From the NCBI RefSeq assembly GCF_014066305.1, contig NW_023501036.1:569501-633500 (forward strand): DNA of 64,000 bases, in the 5' to 3' direction. Source of the stretch: Letharia columbiana. Taxonomy: Eukaryota; Ascomycota; Lecanoromycetes; Lecanorales; Parmeliaceae. Position 1 is the first letter of the stretch, and each line of letters starts with the position of its first letter. Shown piece by piece: positions 47,103-57,670 of the stretch. A program made the position numbers and the translations under genes. The notes below the pieces were generated by a model. The model was not told the DNA's origin and did no database searches. It saw nothing but the letters and a program-made list of their open reading frames with translations.

Positions 47103-49818
47103 ATTACTTTTTCTTCTAGACTTTAGTTCTTAGGCGTCTAAGTAAAGATAGAACGTTTATTAAAAAACCTTCAAATTTTAATAGAGAAATAAGAGAAAAG
47201 AGTTAATCTATTAAGATTACGATATCGTTTTAATAACGCGATAGAATTAATTCTTACGCGCCGTAGGCGCGTTATTAATATATTATATAATAATATTAAT
47301 ACTATCTTCGAGAATAATATTACTTCTATAATATTAATTAATAATAATTTATAATAAGTCGACGCGCTTAGTATAGGCGTTTTTATAGCGCTAGTTAATA
47401 GCCTCTATAGCGAATAATATTAGATTTAGAAACTTATAATAAAACCTCGAAAATCTAGTAGATAAAAGAAGAGAGAAGAGTTTCTTTATAGATAACATCG
47501 TTTTTATAACGTATTATATCTATAGCGAAGCAATATAGTAATAACCTTTATTATAAGAATTCGAAGAAAGTAATCGATAGAGCGATATATTCGCGATAAC
47601 GTTCTTAATTATTAATTAATAATAGTAGAAATAATAATAATAGCTAGATAACGCGGTTTAATAGGTAGTAGCAAAATATTACCGCGTTATTACTATTTAC
47701 GTTATTAAGTACTATTCGCTAATAATAACGCTACGATAAAGAATATAAAAACCTCTTTTAAATTATTTATTTTTATTCTTCGTAACTTCTAACGTTTCTC
47801 TTATAAGTACTTACTCTAGCGCTATAACGTTGATATTAATACTAACGTAAGTATAGTATATCTTATTATATTAGTAGTCTACTTCTCTTTATTATAAGTA
47901 TCTTATTATTATTAATCGCATTAATACGTAGACTAATAATTTTATAGTATTCTTTTTTAATAATAATAATAACTTTAATAGTAAGTATATAGTCGTCTTA
48001 TAGACGCGACTATTAACCCTTAACTATTCTTACTATTATCGCTTTATATATATATCTATTAATAAGTTCTAATATCTAATTTATTATATAAGACTTACTT
48101 TTATCGAGATAATAATTTATATATTTAAGATAAGTCTTCTCTCTACGATAATTATAAGGCTAAAAAACGCGATATTAGTTACTATATTAAAATTCTTCTA
48201 TATCTTTAAATATAGATAAGAAAATTAATATAACGCTATTATCGCGCTAAATAATCTTAAAAGCTATCTTACTAATAAACTAAGCTCGATAAAGAGATTA
48301 TCTAGTAATATAAGTTATAAAAATATATAATAGCGATAACTTCGATCGCCTTTATTATAATTATAAATCTTTAAGATTAGTTTATAGCGATATATAAGCG
48401 TATAGAGAAATTAAAGAAAATAAATAAGTTATTAAAGAAGGAGCTCGAGAGCCTTCGTCGATATACGACGAACGTCGACGAATATTAATACGAAGACTAT
48501 GCTTTAATTACCTCCTCATTAGAGAACTAGATTAATAAACTCGATTTAAGATCTAACGCTAAGATAATAAAAGATATTTAAGTAGCGACCTTTTTTTAAT
48601 AGTAGCGCTGGCGTAGAGTTTTTAAATAGTTCTTTAATAGCTATCTTAGATAAAAATATATCTATATTAATAGTATATACTCTAATACAATAAATTCTCT
48701 TTATAGTAGAGTTTAGTAGATAATTAAATAATATAATTATTTTATTAATTTATATCTTAATAATAATAAGTATAGAGAAGTATACGCGTAATATAAGTAT
48801 TATCTAGAAATATATCTAATCTAGTCAATAATTATATCTAATTTTATTATCTTCGCTTACTCGCCGTTAATTTATATAATTAATTAAGCTCTTTAGTAAT
48901 AAGAGACTTATTATTTATTACTTAATACTTTCGCTTACTATTCGTCTATTTATAGACTTAGATTAGCTCGCTAATATTAATAAGTTTATTATTTAATAGT
49001 TATTAATTATATTCTTCGCCTTAACTAGTTTATTTAATTTTATATTAAATACCTTTTTTATACTTAATCTTATTAATAATTTCTTTAATCTTTTAAAGCT
49101 TATTATTATTAATAAGATTAAGAGCTTATATAAAGACTTTCGCTACGTTATTATAATCGCGAAGATAATAAAGCTTAAATAATAATATATAAAAGATATT
49201 ATAAATTTTATACGTCGAGAATAGAAGTAGATAATATATCTACGCCTCTATCTTATTTATAATTTAAAATAATCTTATAAATTTATAAGATAACTTCTTA
49301 CTTAAATATTTCTACTTTAAATTCTTAATCGCTAATATTATTAAATTATCTATCTTATAGCTTTAAGATTAATATATTTTATTATAATACTTAAATTAAG
49401 CCGCAATTACGCTACGAAAACGCTTTATTATCTTATTCCTTAATACTTATAACTTCTTTATTCTATTATTTATAGCGAATATCTCCCTCTTAATAAAGTT
49501 ATTCTCGATTTTCTAATAAATTTTAGAATAATATCTATATATTAGAAAGAACGATATCGTTTTAATAAAGAAATATTAACTATTTATATAAGCGAACTCT
49601 ACTATTAATAGTTATTTCGTCTAAATATTTTATTTATTATTAGCGAATACGCGTAAAAAGTATTCTAGCACCTAATTTTATTACTTAATCTACTTATTAA
49701 TTTATAAATAAAAGGCGATACTTAGACGCTACTTAATTTTAGAATAAAAGTAAATAGTAAATTAGAAGCTACTAATAAATATAGAGTCTCTATTATTAAT
49801 AATATCATTTAGTATACT

Positions 49819-49823
49819 ATAGC
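49819..49823. repeat. Target-site duplication ATAGC (left), young LTR element
   Basis: Directly precedes the TG of the left LTR and is repeated at 53197..53201 directly after the CA of the right LTR. Confidence 0.9.
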
Positions 49824-49987
49824 TGTTACGAGCGTACCCTTGACACACCCCTCAGCCCTATGGCTAGCGGGCCTTGGCGGAGGCATCTCCTACTATATCA
49901 TGCCTCCTTCCTACATACATAGTTCGGTAGCCTTATTATCCTATCTACCTCACCCATACTGGTATCGCACCTATGCTGGTCCTGACA
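49824..49987 (+). repeat. Left LTR of young element
   Basis: 164 bases, starts TG and ends CA. A TATA-like stretch (CTACTATATCA, about 49890-49900) lies 30-40 bases before the sequence AGCCTTATTAT at 49929..49939, which may be the start of the transcript. Confidence 0.92.
49929..49939 (+). promoter_or_regulatory. Candidate self-primer at RNA 5' end
   Basis: AGCCTTATTAT is perfectly complementary over 11 nt to the segment two bases after the LTR (49990..50000). In Tf1-type elements the first 11 nt of the transcript anneal to the primer-binding site and prime reverse transcription. The transcription start here is inferred from the TATA-like sequence upstream. Confidence 0.6.
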
Positions 49988-49989
49988 TT

Positions 49990-50000
49990 ATAATAAGGCT
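49990..50000 (+). promoter_or_regulatory. Candidate primer-binding site
   Basis: ATAATAAGGCT begins two bases after the LTR and is complementary to an LTR segment. It does not start with TGG, as a site for the CCA end of a tRNA would, which favours self-priming. Confidence 0.6.
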
Positions 50001-50565
50001 CCTTCGTACACCCCCCCGGCGAAGAGAATTGACGGGTTTTTTCACTTTCTGCTCGGAGCAAGCGACCGAGCCTGATAAAGAAAACGCTGGGTATTTCTAC
50101 CATACAGAAGCCCCACCACACATTCAAATCACAAACCACCTACATCATTCGAAAGAACCTACATCAGACAGCCTCCATTATCAACGGTAGTCCAATCCAT
50201 CAAAAAACGAGTCCCCTCCACCGAATACAAGAAATCCTTCTCCGCTCCGCATCGATCTCTCCGCTCCGTTCCCCGCAAAAAGTTTATCACCGGCCAACAG
50301 ACCCCCGGCGGACTTTCTACCATTCGGAAGAACACTATTCAGAGTACTCACAGACTTCACGGCGACTTGATTCACTATTTCGGGCGTCACAGCCAAATTT
50401 CAACACTCAACACAGAGATCTGTCACTTTTCTCGACTCGCATACGCCTTCATAGTACCGGAGTTCCAGAGATCTCTCCATTCCACTCGACAAAGACACTA
50501 CCAGCCAAAATCGCCATTTCTACGCCTATCTTCTCCGCTCCGTTCTTACCTACATTCAACACATC

Positions 50566-52206
50566 ATGAATTCTTCAAATCCACCTACATCAACACCAAG
50601 ATACCTCCCTCCGCATCGCCGATCACCTACACACCGCGGCCAGCCCTACCTTACATACGACGACCCTATCTACCACAAAGTTGTAGGGGCCAACAAGGAA
50701 GACGAATATTGTACGGAAATCCGTGACGCTATCGCCGAAGGCAAGGACAAGTTTCGAGGGATCACTCTCAACAAGTGCTCCGTACAAGACGGGGTGCTTT
50801 ACCATAAGGACTGTTTGTGGGTATCCGATGACATGTACACCGATGTTATCCGAGAGGTGCATGATCAACCGTCCTGCGGCCATCCCGGGGTAGCACGTAC
50901 CTATGAACTACTCAAAAGGGAATACTACTGGCGAGGAATGAGGACGACAGTGGCCACCTACATTCAGAATTGCTACACCTGTCAGAGGACTAAGGCACCT
51001 CGCGATCGGGAACATGGTCTACTCCAGCCTGTACCAAATCCACCTACATCAACACCAAGATATCGCCCTCCACACCGTCAACATGAGAATACTCCCTCTA
51101 GACCACGATCTCCTACACACCGTGGCCAGCCTTATCTTACTTACGAAGACCTACATGCGAGATATTCGCCTCCAAATTCGCCACGACTCCATATGCCACG
51201 TGTGCAGCGCTCTCTATCTGCTGAGGATCTTTATCAGCGATTCCACACCAATCAAGAGGAGATACCAGGACAACAACAGGAGACGCAGGGCCAAAACTCG
51301 CCTGGGATCTCTGTTCCACCCCCATCCCCACCTCCACCCACTCCACGAGATTTCGAAGCACTTAGAGCAAGTCGACATCGACCAGATTCGCCACAGCCAG
51401 TCCGACAGCAAATCAGACAGCCACTCAGCCCAAGGCTGCCAGATCCACCTATCTTCACAGGCACTAACTCAATACCATTCGATGACTGGAAAATGAGAAT
51501 CCAAGACAAGCTTACCCACAATGGTGATCATTTCCTTACCGATGCTTTCAAAATTGCCTACGTTGTAGCGAGACTTGGAGGGGAGGCCAGTCAGCAAGTG
51601 TCTATCAGACGACGATATCGCTCGTACTCTACAGTCGATGATCTTCTAGATCATTTAAGCAACGTGTATGAGGTACCCTTATCCGTTCTTAGGAGAACCT
51701 ATCAACATGCTTACGACAAAATAAGCCAAGGAAGTCAACCATTTCTCAAATTCTACGGTGATCTCATCAAGTATGCCGAATATGATTTCAGGAATGATAG
51801 TCTCAACGATCTCAGGAATAACAGTCTGATAAACGACATACTGAAGAAATCGGAACTCCGTTTCTGTGACTCAATTCGTCTAATGGCAAGAGATTGGACA
51901 GCGCCTCAGTTAAAGGAACGTATTATGAAAATGCAGCTTCAATATCAACAATCTGCTGAGGGATTCGCCGAAAAGAAGGCCGAAAGATTCGCGGAGCAAT
52001 ACGCAAAAGCAAAGGCCGAGGCTGACGCAAAGAAGGGTAAATACTCGATCATGACTCGCCCTACTTTCAATACAGAGGGTTTAAGTCTTGCTGAGGCAGA
52101 GGACCTTGCAGATGAGAACTGGGCTTATGCACAAAAGCATGGCAAATACTCCGAACCCATGGATTTCGATGAAGCATACGAGCTTAGTTGCCAGGGCTAC
52201 CTATGA
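50566..52206 (+). CDS. Gag-like protein with embedded integrase zinc-binding segment
   Basis: 546 aa from ATG 50566. The N-terminus is Pro/Arg-rich. Residues about 34-156 are not Gag: they read like the pol region between RNase H and integrase, ending in an H2C2 zinc-binding domain (HDQPSCGH, LKREYYWRGM, CYTCQRTKAPRDREHG) typical of Ty3/Gypsy integrases. The Pro-rich leader is then repeated (NPPTSTPRYRPPH, THRGQPYLTYED) and runs into a Gag capsid-like domain (PPIFTGTNSIPFDDWKMRIQ, FLKFYGDLIKYA). A charged Ala/Glu/Lys tail follows and no CCHC knuckle is seen. The order Gag leader, integrase piece, Gag leader, Gag suggests an RNA-recombination product. The frame is intact, so it may be translated and packaged. 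Confidence 0.8.
   Translation: MNSSNPPTSTPRYLPPHRRSPTHRGQPYLTYDDPIYHKVVGANKEDEYCTEIRDAIAEGKDKFRGITLNKCSVQDGVLYHKDCLWVSDDMYTDVIREVHDQPSCGHPGVARTYELLKREYYWRGMRTTVATYIQNCYTCQRTKAPRDREHGLLQPVPNPPTSTPRYRPPHRQHENTPSRPRSPTHRGQPYLTYEDLHARYSPPNSPRLHMPRVQRSLSAEDLYQRFHTNQEEIPGQQQETQGQNSPGISVPPPSPPPPTPRDFEALRASRHRPDSPQPVRQQIRQPLSPRLPDPPIFTGTNSIPFDDWKMRIQDKLTHNGDHFLTDAFKIAYVVARLGGEASQQVSIRRRYRSYSTVDDLLDHLSNVYEVPLSVLRRTYQHAYDKISQGSQPFLKFYGDLIKYAEYDFRNDSLNDLRNNSLINDILKKSELRFCDSIRLMARDWTAPQLKERIMKMQLQYQQSAEGFAEKKAERFAEQYAKAKAEADAKKGKYSIMTRPTFNTEGLSLAEAEDLADENWAYAQKHGKYSEPMDFDEAYELSCQGYL
50576..50664 (+). repeat. Gag-leader direct repeat, copy 1
   Basis: Shares AATCCACCTACATCAACACC and flanking sequence with 51035..51150. 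The second copy has an extra 27-base segment. The two copies flank the integrase-derived insert and are in the same reading frame (spacing 459 bases). Confidence 0.85.
51035..51150 (+). repeat. Gag-leader direct repeat, copy 2
   Basis: Second copy of the leader, probably the native one, since it continues directly into the Gag domain. Confidence 0.85.
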
Positions 52207-53032
52207 CCGAGAATGGATGACAAGAACACTGGAGAAGGGCTTGGAGAGTCTTGCAGGCACACAGGCAAGAAGGCCTGCGGACGCATCAGACCTACGAACG
52301 ATATGGTTATGAGAACGCAGCAGGCGAATGCAGTCAAGACCAGCATGCGGCCCGGCAATACTTCGGACATCGTGTTTTTGAACGAATTGAAACCATCCGA
52401 TGTCAGAATGGCCTCATTCTTTCACATTCGCAAAATCGATTCCTCAGGCCCATATTGCTCAACAACTACCTCATGTCAGGTCCACCAAGCGGGCTTCCCT
52501 TGTTGTCATATGCGTGAAGGTCTTCCGAAGCCATTGTGCGTCACCTATGGACCTCACTGTCGCCGTCGGTAGCCTCCATCGGTATCGTCTATGTGGCATC
52601 CCATGGAGAAACTCACTTGATATTAGATTAGAGTTTTTAGCGCCTGCGGCTCGGTTCGGTTCGGGAGCCCTCGACCAATCACGTCGCATCATTCCACATA
52701 CATTCCATCCGCTCAGATATGGATTCGGAAATCACCACTGTTCACCCCTACACCAATGGACATTGTTTTCGCCACACCACACCGATTTCCTCCCGGCTAG
52801 GCTCCCTATATGCGCCTACACCCCGGCTGACGACGTCGCTACAGCGCAAGTACAAAGAGCTGTTACCGTCCCCAATACCACTCACGGAGAAAGGTACGAT
52901 GCTGGGGTTCCCGGACACGATTATTTCTTTACTGCTTTTACAATTTTTCAGGCGTCAAGCGTGCATGCATACCCATTTTTCTACCTTTCCACTCACCAAT
53001 CATGGGACATGATTTTATGAAGGGGGGGGTAG
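52207..53032 (+). other. Non-coding 3' internal region of young element
   Basis: Short overlapping frames exist but none has a domain I recognise. A stretch of about 40 bases (52363..52404, containing GAACGAATTGAAACCATCCG) recurs in slightly changed form at 59711..59749. Polypurine tract AGGGGGGGG lies at 53021..53029. Confidence 0.6.
53021..53032 (+). promoter_or_regulatory. Polypurine tract of young element
   Basis: GAAGGGGGGGGTAG immediately before the right LTR, the expected site for plus-strand priming. Confidence 0.75.
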
Positions 53033-53196
53033 TGTTACGAGCGTACCCTTGACACACCCCTCAGCCCTATGGCTAGCGGGCCTTGGCGGAGGCATCTCCT
53101 ACTATATCATGCCTCCTTCCTACATACATAGTTCGGTAGCCTTATTATCCTATCTACCTCACCCATACTGGTATCGCACCTATGCTGGTCCTGACA
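53033..53196 (+). repeat. Right LTR of young element
   Basis: 164 bases, apparently identical to the left LTR, followed by the duplicated target site ATAGC. Confidence 0.92.
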
Positions 53197-54409
53197 ATAG
53201 CGATATACTATTTCGAAATAAAATACTTTTATTAGCTAAGTAATATCGATTATAGTAGATATAGAAATATATCTTACTATTTTTATAAATCGATTTACTA
53301 TAATTAGAATAGTATTATAGATAATATTCTTATATTTACTCGCTAATAAGCTAATAATAAAGTTTATAGAAATTTCTTTTTATAGTTTAATAGTAATAAG
53401 AAGCGAGCTTAACTCGCTATATAGACGATATCGCGGAGCTTTAATTCGCTAGTAAATATTATATATCTTAATATAGTTAATAACTTACTTTAGACTTTTA
53501 TTTTAATAATATTTATAAGTAAGTAGCTTATACGTTTTTATAGCGTTAAAGTATTCTAATAATAAATTATTATAGTATTTACTAATAAGCTCTTTCTTTA
53601 AGATCTTATCTCTAGAGATATAAAGACGATTATTATATCTTAATAGTCTCTTAAAGTCTAAGATCTATACTTAATTATATACGCGACGCTTAATCGCTAA
53701 CTTATTAATATTAGTTTAAAAAGAGTTTATCTAATTATTATAGACTTATAGATCTCGAATTAATATTTTTATTAATCTTTAAAATATATTATAAGTAATC
53801 TCTTATATAATCTTAAACTCTCTTCTAGAAATAATTATCTAGACGTCGATAATACGAAATATAAGCGTTATCGCCGTTATAATCTCTTTATTTCTTTATA
53901 ACTACTCGCTATTAGTTTAAAATATAAGTTTATTTTATAATATCGATAAAAGTTTAATATTTAATAACGAAGTTCTTTTATAATTAGAGCGTCGCGATAG
54001 CGAGTCGATAGAGTTTAATTTATTTATTTAATAAAAAATCTTAAAGTTATAAGTAGCTAACTTTAGCGCTTAATAAGCTTATCTAAAGTTTAGTTTCTTC
54101 TACTTTATAAAGTCTTTAAGATTATTATAATTTATTAGAATCTTAATATAAAATATATTATCTTCTAGATAGTAATATTATTATTTTATAAACGCTATAA
54201 TAACGAGTAGCTCTTAATTATAAATCTTATAGTTTTACTTCGTAGAAATTATTTTTTTAGATTAAAATATTATTAATCGCTAATAGCTATTTTTATTCGA
54301 TTATAAAAATATAGCTTCTATATCGAAATTAAAAGCGTTAATCTTAAGATATAGCTTTAAATTTAAATTATAATAGCGTAGAAATAGCGCGATTATGAAA
54401 GTGCTTTGG

Positions 54410-54910
54410 AGTTACTAAAACGTTAGCTCCGCGTTATCTATCTACTCTAGCGATTTAGATTTTTTACTATTTTTATTTTCTTTAAGTAAGTTAGTAAATA
54501 GCGCTATTATACTAAAATAGCTATAAATAAATTATCGATAGAAATTAATAAAGCTTAAAAAGACTTATATATTTTAATAACTTTTTAATTTTAACTACTT
54601 CTTAATAATAGCGATATATTTCTAATTTATTATAATATCTTCGATAAATATAATAAATTCTAGAAACTTAATTTATTTAATATAGAATTAATATTTCTTT
54701 AGATTAGTATATAGTTGAAACTAATATAGACGCTTAAGTACTTACTTAATATACTATTAATACTTCGCTAGATTAATATTATAAATTAGAATATTATCTA
54801 AATATATTATATATATTATATTTATTAAACCCGTAAAAGCTCTATTAATATATACTTAAAAAGTTACTAATATATTAACGAGTTTAAAAGATATAATCAA
54901 ATATTCGAAG
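54410..54910 (-). pseudogene. Ty3/Gypsy reverse transcriptase relic
   Basis: On the minus strand, with stops at former Gln/Trp codons, the text reads as a Gypsy reverse transcriptase: FKLVNILVTF before an AFTGL stretch, then the catalytic box YLDNILIY (54793..54804 for its YLDN, the second Asp lost by G-to-A change), then LAKY, VLKRLY, and further on FINFYR-FI and a Leu/Lys-rich stretch. This fixes the family and the direction of the old element. It is inactive. Confidence 0.8.
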
Positions 54911-57051
54911 TAGCCATAGCGACTACGAAACGTTGTTTTTTACTTATCATCTTCTTTAATTCAAATTTAATAATAGATATTCTTAAAGTCTAGCTTTATA
55001 AAGACTTTAGTCTTATATAAGCGATTTAGAGTCTTAATAATTAGAGATAGTAAATATTAATTTTTAATAGTTATCGCGTTTAGACTCCGATAATCAACGT
55101 AAAGATAAAGCTTTCTATTCTTTTTAGAAATAAAAAGAATTAATATTTCGACTAAGAAAGTCGAATAGCGAATCTAGTTTTTCTAAAGAGAGTTCTTTAG
55201 ATAGCGTTATAGTTTTATTAACTTTATTTAAAATAGATTATATAAAAAGCTATATAATAGCTTTTTATCGCTTTCGATCTTAATAATATAATCTCTCTAC
55301 TTAAGCGTAAATAAGATCTCTACTTTTTTATTAAAAAAATATCGTTAAACTCTAATAACTTCTAAGAAAACTTTAGACTACGCCTATTTTTCGATTCGCT
55401 TTATATTATCGCGACGTATATGATTATAAATATATTTAGCTTTTATTCGATAATTTAAATAAATTTAATTAATTCTTTAATTTATAATTTATTAGCGTTA
55501 ACTTTAAATCGCTATTACTTCGCTATTAAGTCTAATAATACTTATAATTAATTTAGCTTAAATATATTTAATACGATATTAAAATCTTTTTAATTAATAA
55601 TATAGAAGAGTATATTATACTTTTTATTTTAATCTTAACTATTTACTAACTAGTAGTTTAGCTAATATACGCTATAATAATATATACTTTAATTACTTAG
55701 CGCTTTCGATTATAATAAAATAGCGTTATAAGATTTTAAATCTTATTAAATTACGAATTTTTATAAAATTAAATTAATATACGCTTTAGTATCGAGTAGA
55801 GTAACGAGTTACCTCTATTTACTCTAAAGCTTTATTTACCCCTTTATAAGAATAAAAGAAATTATCTTTATTAATCGTTATTTTTATCTCGCTTCTAAGA
55901 CGATTATAAGATTTAATTTTTTTTTATCGATACTACGCTAATATAAGCTATAGACGATTTATCGAGATTTAAATATTTAGATATTTAATAATTCTATTTA
56001 TTATAATAGAAATAACTATTCTTTTTATAGTTAGAGTTAAAGAATTTAGCTTTATACTTTACGCTATCGTCTTAAGTACGCGCTATATAAATATCGCCGT
56101 TTAAAATTAATTTAGACTTCGAAATTTAATTCTTTAAAGACTTATCCTTAGCGAACTCCCTCGAAGACTTCGAATAAAAATCGTCGCCGAAGCGTACGCG
56201 TTCTAAAATCTTTTCCTACATAATAGTCTAAATAAGAATTTCTTTTTATTATTTTAATATACTATTAGTATTTAAAATCTTATTCTTAAACTTTAATCTA
56301 AGCTTAGCTAAGAAGAAATTAACTTAATATTTCTTAGAAAATAAAGTTATATAGACCTCTAGCTTCTTTAAATAAGTCTTAAAAATAGATATCTTCTAAT
56401 CGAAGCGTTATTTAATCTTCTCTTACTTTTTATAGATAAGAAGATAACGGTTTATTAGATTCGCTATTAAATTAAATAAGAACTACTTAAAGAATTTAAA
56501 AGTTATACTTCTTAGATTATAGATTTAATAATATTTATATTATTAGATATTAAAGTTATCTTCTAAGAATTATATATAATAAATAATTCTTAATTAGTTA
56601 ATAATAAAATATTTAGAACTTATAAGAAACTTAATTTCGACTTCGCGAAACTAGCGTAAATACTTTCTCTTATTAATATTCTTATAAAAATATATTCTTT
56701 TAGAGCGAAGTATTTTTATTTTAATTAATATATTTATTAAAAACGCGATAATAATTAGCGTAGATAAGCTCTTGCTAGTCGTAGACGATAAGTTAATATT
56801 ATAAAGCTCGCGATTATAAGCCTTTAATATAGTTAATTCTTATTCTTATTCTAGACGACGATTTTCGACCTTAGCGACTATAAGACGTTCTTTTATAGTA
56901 AGATCTTTTACTAATAAGAAATTCTCGAACTTATTATCGACGCTATAGCGGCTCTCGATATTATCTTCGTTTTCTATTATACGATCTAGAGATAAACTCG
57001 ATATTATAATAATAATAAACCTTTTTCTTTAAAAGATAGAGAGATTAAAAT

Positions 57052-57326
57052 TATAAAGGCGTAGTCTATTAATGATTAGCTAGCGGATATAGACTATAAA
57101 AGATATAATATCGTTATAGAATTTAATAATATATTTGATAGTAGAACTAATCTCTAAGAAATATTAAAACTTCGAGATATATAAAGTAGATCTATGTTCA
57201 TTAAGTCTTTAGACATACGAGATATATTATTAAAATTAAATTCTAAAAGAAATTCTAACGTAGTATATATAATGTCGACGTTTTAATATAAGTAGCGTTA
57301 AGGTCTATAACGTATTAGGTCTAATA
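57052..57326 (-). repeat. Old Gypsy LTR (5' LTR in element sense)
   Basis: Second 275-base copy. Just inside it, on the minus strand, the sequence TTAATCTCT is nearly complementary to AGAGATTAG within the LTR, hinting that this older element was also self-priming before RIP. Confidence 0.85.
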
Positions 57327-57331
57327 AAGAA
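57327..57331. repeat. Target-site duplication AAGAA (right), old Gypsy element
   Basis: Matches 46823..46827; see the element entry. Confidence 0.75.
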
Positions 57332-57670
57332 CTAGACTTAAATTAAGTAGTTAGCTTTTTAAGATATTATTAAAAGCTATAAAGTCGATATAATTAGCTA
57401 TTAGATAAAGAACGATCTATAATTTATAATTTAATAAAACTAATACGATAGTTTCGACTTATAAAATTAGTAATTTAGAAGTATAATATCTAGAAGATAG
57501 ATATATACAATATAGATAAGAAAGAGACTACTCTCGATTCTACTAAAAGAATAAAAGTTATTATCTTTAAGTATAATATATAAGTATATAAAACTTAGAA
57601 TGAGAGTAGGGAATAGATAACTCTTATCGAATATATATTCACTAATAAGAGGCTTCTTACATCTGCAAAT
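57332..57670 (+). pseudogene. Fot1/pogo-type transposase, 3' fragment (RIPped)
   Basis: Continues the frame broken at 46827: VVSFLRYY (cf. FLKRHP in the family), DKERSIIYNLIKLI, then IDIYNIDKKE around the first catalytic Asp, and NESRE-ITLIEYIFTNKRLL. The match ends near 57670, where composition and similarity change, so the catalytic C-terminal part is missing or unrecognisable. Together with the left fragment it shows the Gypsy element landed inside this gene. Confidence 0.65.

Larger units (their letters stand above)
49824..53196 (+). mobile_element. Young non-autonomous LTR retrotransposon with chimeric Gag
   Basis: Full length 3,373 bp with 164-bp LTRs that appear identical (TGTTACGAGCG... 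to ...GGTCCTGACA), flanked by the duplication ATAGC. The internal region of 3,045 bp has one long frame (50566..52206) and no protease, reverse transcriptase, RNase H or integrase core. A priming site follows the left LTR and a G-rich polypurine tract precedes the right LTR. Composition is normal with no RIP, in sharp contrast to the host DNA on both sides. It lies inside the old Gypsy element. Mobilisation must depend on an autonomous relative elsewhere (inference). Confidence 0.92.
46828..57326 (-). mobile_element. RIP-degraded Ty3/Gypsy LTR retrotransposon, interrupted
   Basis: Two 275-bp direct repeats (46828..47102 and 57052..57326) bound the element, with a 5-bp duplication AAGAA outside. 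On the minus strand the LTR begins TATTAG (from TGTTAG) and ends CTTATA (from CTTACA), as expected when terminal TG and CA are hit by RIP. A purine-rich tract (CTAGAAGAAAAAG on the minus strand) lies against the left LTR, so the element reads leftward. Reverse transcriptase is recognisable at 54410..54910. Removing the young insertion and its duplicated ATAGC leaves about 7.1 kb, a normal full length. No frame is open, so the element is dead. It sits inside the Fot1-type transposase gene. Confidence 0.85.

Noticed and set aside
49840..50190. Frame starting inside the left LTR
   Set aside because: It starts at TTG and crosses the priming site; the same text begins in the right LTR, so it is repeat sequence and not a gene.
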